In this document: positions 4,885 to 5,920 of the stretch, in pieces
Layout of the letters: each line of letters opens with the position of its first letter
Numbering within the stretch: position 1 is the first letter of the stretch
From: Nitrospirota bacterium
GTDB taxonomy: Bacteria > Nitrospirota > UBA9217
Direction of reading: 5' to 3'
Length of the DNA: 5,920 nt
Assembly: GCA_013334545.1 (NCBI GenBank)
Contig: JAAXXJ010000199.1
Location: 1 to 5,920 of the forward strand
Position numbers and translations under genes: made by a program
The notes under the pieces: generated by a model
What the model was told of the DNA's origin: nothing
What the model saw: the letters and a program-made list of their open reading frames with translations, nothing else
Databases searched by the model: none

Positions 4885-5920
4885 CGAAGGAACCGAGCGC
4901 CATGATGACGTAGACGATCGTGTAGTACAGCGCAGCAGAATAGCCCTGGCTGGTGCCGGCCAGGATGCCGAGCAGGATGAAGCCGACGTGGGAGATCGTC
5001 GAATACGCCAGCATGCGCTTGATGTTGGTCTGCGCGATCGCGACGACGTTGCCGACGATGATCGACAGCACCGCGACCATCGTGATCATGTCCTGCCAGC
5101 CCGTCGCGTGCACGGCACCCAGGCCCTCGGCAAGCAGCCGGAACGCCAGCGCAAACGAGCCGAGCTTCGGTGCGGCCGCCAGGAACAGCGTCACCGGCGT
5201 GGGTGCGCCGTGATAGACGTCCGGCACCCAGGTATGGAACGGCACGGCGCCGAACTTGAAGGCGACGCCGACGACGATGAAGGCCAGGCCGAACAGCAGG
5301 CCGATCTGCCCTGCCGGCATCTGCAGCGCCGCATTGCTGATGACACCGAGTTCCAGCGAGCCGGTGACGCCGTAGATGATCGACATGCCGTAGAGCAGCG
5401 CGCCGGAGGCGATCGATCCCAGCACGAAGTACTTGATGGCCGATTCGGCGGCAATGCCGGAATCGCGGTTGAAAGCAACCAGCGCATACAGCGACAACGC
5501 CAGCAGTTCCACGCCGAGGTAGAGCGTGACCAGGCTGTTGGCCGAGACCAGCACCATGATGCCGAGCAGCGCGAAGAGACCGAGCACGTAGTACTCGCCC
5601 TTCAGGATGCGCCGTACCTGCAGGTAGCTGTGCCCGTACAGGAACGCTACCGCGACGGCGCCGTAGGCCACGATCTTGAGCAGGCTCGACAGCGGGTCGG
5701 CGACGTAGGTGCCGTGCCAGCCCACCGTGCGCTCGGAGAACCCGGTCACGGTCGTGAGCCACGATGCGCCGACCAGCGTGAGCAGCGACAGCAAGAACGT
5801 GACCCAGCGCGTCCGCTCCGTCAGGAACAGGTCGACGAGCAGCACGACGCAGGTGGCCGCGAGCACGAACATCTCGGGCGCCGCGAGGACGAGGTCCAGC
5901 CTTGTGATGGATGCAGGGTT
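4712..5920 (-). CDS. nuoN: NADH-quinone oxidoreductase subunit N, 5' partial and 3' truncated by a junction
   Basis: This is the membrane subunit NuoN (ND2-like, antiporter-type) of respiratory complex I, which helps pump protons as NADH reduces quinone. The frame is open to the window edge. Upstream of ATG 5872 it still encodes a plausible N-terminus (ITRLDLVLAAPEMFVL), so the true start lies just outside. Numbered from ATG 5872, diagnostic parts are LYLGVELLALSLYAL with the conserved Glu 122, AAESAIKYFVLGS (141-153), FKFGAVPFHTWVPDVYHGAP (205-224) with Lys 206, Lys 236 in APKLG, and NIKRMLAYSTISHVGF (283-298). Homology stops at ALGSF (Phe 329, base 4886). The next 57 codons to the stop at 4712 are not NuoN-like; in another frame they encode the end of a peptide transporter. 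Roughly the last 140 residues, with the later helices and their conserved Lys, are missing, so the product as read would not be functional. The sequence resembles beta- or gammaproteobacterial NuoN and is GC-rich, unlike the rest. Confidence 0.9.
   Translation of the reverse strand, partial: NPASITRLDLVLAAPEMFVLAATCVVLLVDLFLTERTRWVTFLLSLLTLVGASWLTTVTGFSERTVGWHGTYVADPLSSLLKIVAYGAVAVAFLYGHSYLQVRRILKGEYYVLGLFALLGIMVLVSANSLVTLYLGVELLALSLYALVAFNRDSGIAAESAIKYFVLGSIASGALLYGMSIIYGVTGSLELGVISNAALQMPAGQIGLLFGLAFIVVGVAFKFGAVPFHTWVPDVYHGAPTPVTLFLAAAPKLGSFALAFRLLAEGLGAVHATGWQDMITMVAVLSIIVGNVVAIAQTNIKRMLAYSTISHVGFILLGILAGTSQGYSAALYYTIVYVIMALGSFELLRQLPVGVSGDVLGEDAEGALLPPPVRSFLWRGGGVLCPQRAAEAGDGAGEPGGC

Noticed and set aside
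4712..4885. The last 57 codons of the nuoN reading frame as a novel C-terminal domain
   Set aside because: The same bases encode a typical transporter C-terminus in another frame, so this reading is a frame-shadow after the junction.
4749..5762. Minus-strand frame of 337 codons overlapping nuoN
   Set aside because: An Arg-rich out-of-frame reading of nuoN; the NuoN motifs are all in the other frame.

Overview
The window reads as a piece of a Gram-negative genome, most likely an anaerobic or metal- or sulfur-cycling lineage such as Desulfobacterota/Geobacter-like or Nitrospirota. The reasons are a lipoprotein made of four DUF1566 modules, a cysteine-rich membrane-anchored ferredoxin, and a GEMM-I-type (cyclic-di-GMP class I) riboswitch with its own terminator. 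This taxonomic guess rests on family recognition only. All convincing genes lie on the minus strand, so the order of transcription runs from high to low coordinates.

Layout in that order. (1) 5920-4886: most of nuoN (complex I subunit N), open at the window edge. It looks beta- or gammaproteobacterial and is broken at its 3' end. (2) 4884-4705: the last 59 codons of a POT/PTR-family peptide transporter, joined out of frame to nuoN at about 4886. The abrupt join of two unrelated genes suggests a chimeric assembly or a recombination breakpoint. (3) 4704-4357: intergenic control region. It holds a 3' hairpin after the POT stop, a sigma-70-like promoter (TTGACG, 17 nt, TTAAAT), a GEMM-I-like aptamer, and an intrinsic terminator whose 5' arm overlaps the 3' half of the aptamer. 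(4) 4356-3430: a membrane-anchored iron-sulfur protein with CxC and CNCCKCCC clusters plus two [4Fe-4S] ferredoxin motifs. (5) 3403-1235: a 722-residue lipoprotein with four DUF1566 domains, 26 nt downstream of the ferredoxin gene and so probably in the same operon, followed by an intrinsic terminator at 1067-1040. (6) 814-137: an AT-richer gene for an unrecognised protein of about 225 residues. (7) 136-1: no supportable gene, with a 10-bp direct repeat.

The main story is a small operon under apparent second-messenger control. A promoter drives a leader in which ligand binding to the aptamer should compete with a terminator. Readthrough then expresses an inner-membrane, cytoplasm-facing or periplasm-facing iron-sulfur protein and a probable outer-membrane lipoprotein. 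Linking redox chemistry to a cell-surface lipoprotein under cyclic-di-GMP (or a related dinucleotide) is inference. The promoter, hairpins, motifs and gene order are read directly from the sequence. The right-hand 1 kb (nuoN) should not be assumed to come from the same genome as the rest.
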